Below, piece after piece: positions 62,485-64,000 of a DNA stretch of 64,000 bases (position 1 is the first letter of the stretch; each line of letters starts with the position of its first letter). Below the pieces are notes generated by a model. The model was not told where the DNA came from and ran no database searches. It worked only from the letters and a program-made list of their open reading frames with translations. Both the position numbers and the translations under genes were made by a program. The stretch is from positions 32,957 to 96,956 of the forward strand of contig JAZLHF010000006.1 in NCBI GenBank assembly GCA_045616685.1, in the 5' to 3' direction. This stretch comes from UBA1764 sp045616685. GTDB taxonomy: Bacteria > Bacillota > Clostridia > Peptostreptococcales > Anaerovoracaceae.

Positions 62485-63183
62485 ATGATTAGAACTTTTT
62501 TATGGTTTTTATTAATAGCAATTCTAATGATAATATCCATTCCATTTTGGATTTTGTCACTACTAACCCTAAAAAAATCCAGGGTTATGTGGCCGCAGAT
62601 GCTTTTCAATGTAGCTATTCCTACAGTCAAAGGGGTAGCAGGCTTTAAAGTTGAAGCAACAGGCAAAGAGAATATTCCAGATGGCCCAGCCCTTTACGTA
62701 GGAAATCATCAAGGTCTTTTCGATATAGTAATTGCTCTTGAGCAATTCGGAAAATTAATTCCTTTTCTCGCGAAGATTGAAGCGAAAAAAATTCCTCTTA
62801 TCGGCTCTTGGATGAAAATCTTGGATTGCGTATTCATAGACCGAAATAGCTTAAGAACATCTCTTGAATCAATCAAAGAGTGCGAAGAAAGACTTAAAAG
62901 TGGAAAGAGTATGATTATCTTTCCTGAAGGAACACGCAGCCGCAAACACGAGATGGGCGAATTCAAATCAGGCGCCTTTCGCTGCGCAATCAAGGCCGGA
63001 GTCCCTATCGTTCCATTTGTAATCGATGGAACCTATCACGCTTGGGAAGAACAAAAGAAAATTGTGCCAACAACAGCAACACTAAAAATTCTTCCACCGA
63101 TTGAAACATCGCGCATAGAAAAAGAAAGAACCAAACATATTTCAGAAGAAATTGAAAATGAAATTAAGAAAGCTCTTGGCTAA
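62485..63183 (+). CDS. plsC: 1-acyl-sn-glycerol-3-phosphate acyltransferase
   Basis: 232 residues. One N-terminal membrane segment, then GNHQGLFDIVIAL (the NHx4D motif) and FPEGTRSRKHEMGEFKSG, with VPIVPFVIDGTYHAWE. It makes phosphatidic acid at the membrane. No Shine-Dalgarno sequence precedes the ATG; a TAAAAT box lies 6 bases before it. The stop codon forms the loop of the terminator. Confidence 0.93.
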   Translation: MIRTFLWFLLIAILMIISIPFWILSLLTLKKSRVMWPQMLFNVAIPTVKGVAGFKVEATGKENIPDGPALYVGNHQGLFDIVIALEQFGKLIPFLAKIEAKKIPLIGSWMKILDCVFIDRNSLRTSLESIKECEERLKSGKSMIIFPEGTRSRKHEMGEFKSGAFRCAIKAGVPIVPFVIDGTYHAWEEQKKIVPTTATLKILPPIETSRIEKERTKHISEEIENEIKKALG

Positions 63184-63198
63184 GCCAAGAGCTTTTAG
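63171..63198 (+). terminator. Terminator of plsC with the stop codon as its loop
   Basis: AGCTCTTGGC (63171-63180), loop TAA (63181-63183, the plsC stop), GCCAAGAGCT (63184-63193), then TTT. It may also serve the bactofilin gene from the other side. Confidence 0.82.
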
Positions 63199-63207
63199 TT
63201 TGTATAT

Positions 63208-63552
63208 TTACTTTTCAATCTTTAATGTGCCATCATATTCAACACCAGGGTGAATATCGATATTCTTAACAACAGCTTCGCCTTTGAACTTTCCTCCATC
63301 AGCAAATTTAAGAACATCAGAACAAATAACTTTTCCGTTTACTTCGCCAACCAGATCGAGCTCTCTGCAATTTGCAGTACCCTCAAAGTAGCCAGTATTT
63401 TCAACCACAACGACATTAGAACTTTCAATTGTTCCTTCGAACTTGCCCTGAATCTTGATAGGTTTATCTGTATTTACACTGCCTCTAAACTTAGTTTTTG
63501 GTCCTATAACTGTTTCTATTACAGTGGAATTAATGCTTACGTTGTCAGCCAT
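63208..63552 (-). CDS. Bactofilin (polymer-forming cytoskeletal protein)
   Basis: 114 residues from the ATG at 63552 (AGGAGG upstream). The bactofilin core of short beta repeats is visible: TVIGPKTKFRGSVNTDKPIK, GKFEGTIESS, GYFEGTANCRELDLVGEVNG, ADGGKFKGEAVVKNIDIHPG. These proteins form nucleotide-free filaments at the membrane that guide envelope enzymes. Confidence 0.92.
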   Translation of the reverse strand: MADNVSINSTVIETVIGPKTKFRGSVNTDKPIKIQGKFEGTIESSNVVVVENTGYFEGTANCRELDLVGEVNGKVICSDVLKFADGGKFKGEAVVKNIDIHPGVEYDGTLKIEK

Positions 63553-63644
63553 GATATTCCTCCTAATCACAATTTCAACTATGCTATTTTAACATTTTTT
63601 AGCCATCTTATCAATGACCGAATAATATAGTGCTTAGAGACGTA

Positions 63645-63670
63645 AAAAGAGCCTCTTTCGAGGCTCTTTT
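63645..63670 (-). terminator. Terminator of the SLH-protein gene
   Basis: AAAAGAGCCTC / GAGGCTCTTTT with a 4-5 base loop lies 12 bases past the stop at 63682. Confidence 0.88.
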
Positions 63671-63681
63671 AGTGTATTTAA

Positions 63682-64000
63682 CTACTTTTCAATTGCTTTA
63701 TTAAATCTTTGAAGCATTGTTACAGCTTCAGCTCTTGTAAGTACGCCCTGAGGGTCTATCATCTTTCCTGATTTACCATTGATGATTCCTTTCATTACGC
63801 ACCAATGAACTGCTTCATTAGCCCAATCGCTTACAGATGCTCTATCATTAAAGTCAAGCAAGAACATCCATTCACCAGTGAAACCTTCACCTTTTGTCTT
63901 TGCATAGTTGTAAAGCATATTAGCGAACTGTTCACGAGTAATTGAATCGCTTGGGCCAAATGTTGTTTCATTATAGCCCTTAACAACCTTTTCTGATGCT
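63682..64000 (-). CDS. C-terminal part of an SLH-domain surface protein, cut by window edge
   Basis: 106 codons remain, open at the window edge. Two SLH repeats are visible: GYNETTFGPSDSITREQFAN with MLYNYAK, and ASVSDWANEAVHWCVMKGII with GVLTRAEAVTMLQRF. SLH domains bind pyruvylated secondary wall polymers. The upstream domain and so the function lie outside the window. Confidence 0.88.
   Translation of the reverse strand, partial: ASEKVVKGYNETTFGPSDSITREQFANMLYNYAKTKGEGFTGEWMFLLDFNDRASVSDWANEAVHWCVMKGIINGKSGKMIDPQGVLTRAEAVTMLQRFNKAIEK

Noticed and set aside
1..64000. tRNA and rRNA genes
   Set aside because: I saw no tRNA T-loop/CCA patterns or rRNA sequence on either strand, though a covariance scan was not possible.

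Overview
The window is low-GC, gene-dense DNA from an anaerobic Firmicute of the class Clostridia. The evidence is the gene set and its order: valS-rnc-smc-ftsY, comEC-holA, rlmN, miaB-der, a glycyl-radical enzyme with its activase, CvpA and YczE-type membrane proteins, and S-layer-homology (SLH) domains. A gut Eubacteriales lineage is likely; I cannot name the species. Both ends cut through genes.

Left part (1-8.1 kb, minus strand): a three-gene alarmone module (RelA/SpoT-type synthetase, small HD alarmone hydrolase, LytS-type 5TM receptor cut by the edge), a decayed reading frame, a STAS protein, then tightly overlapping genes for a split chromate transporter, an orphan DNA methyltransferase and a CvpA protein. 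Upstream lie a BMP-family lipoprotein, a small P-loop protein and rlmN. comEC-holA (8.2-11.3 kb, plus) meets valS-rnc-smc-ftsY-pbp1A tail to tail.

Middle part (21.8-46.9 kb): a branched-chain amino acid transporter (livJ, livHMGF) whose binding protein is circularly permuted, the clearest surprise here. A plus-strand run follows (DUF975, MurE-like ligase, oligoendopeptidase F, RluA-type pseudouridine synthase, acidic protein). It converges on S2P protease, miaB and der. Next come a CBS protein and a lipoprotein. A six-gene operon then combines a glycyl-radical enzyme, an FSA-type aldolase, a ROK kinase, an activase, a DeoR regulator and a YczE protein. Its promoter is consensus with a repeated operator, and it looks like a sugar route of phosphorylation, radical dehydration and aldol cleavage. 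Upstream is a CoA-transferase/GntP permease operon.

Right part (47-64 kb): cell-envelope genes (PAP2, acyltransferase, GH3 glucosaminidase with SLH repeats, esterase), an MBL hydrolase, then an accessory patch (53.9-58.7 kb). The patch holds a 168-bp direct repeat, shared palindromes, a RhuM gene, an internally deleted serine recombinase, a chimeric small reading frame and a DUF4143 ATPase. Housekeeping genes resume with an RNA uracil methyltransferase, a GC-rich foldable element, typA, plsC, a bactofilin and the end of an SLH protein.
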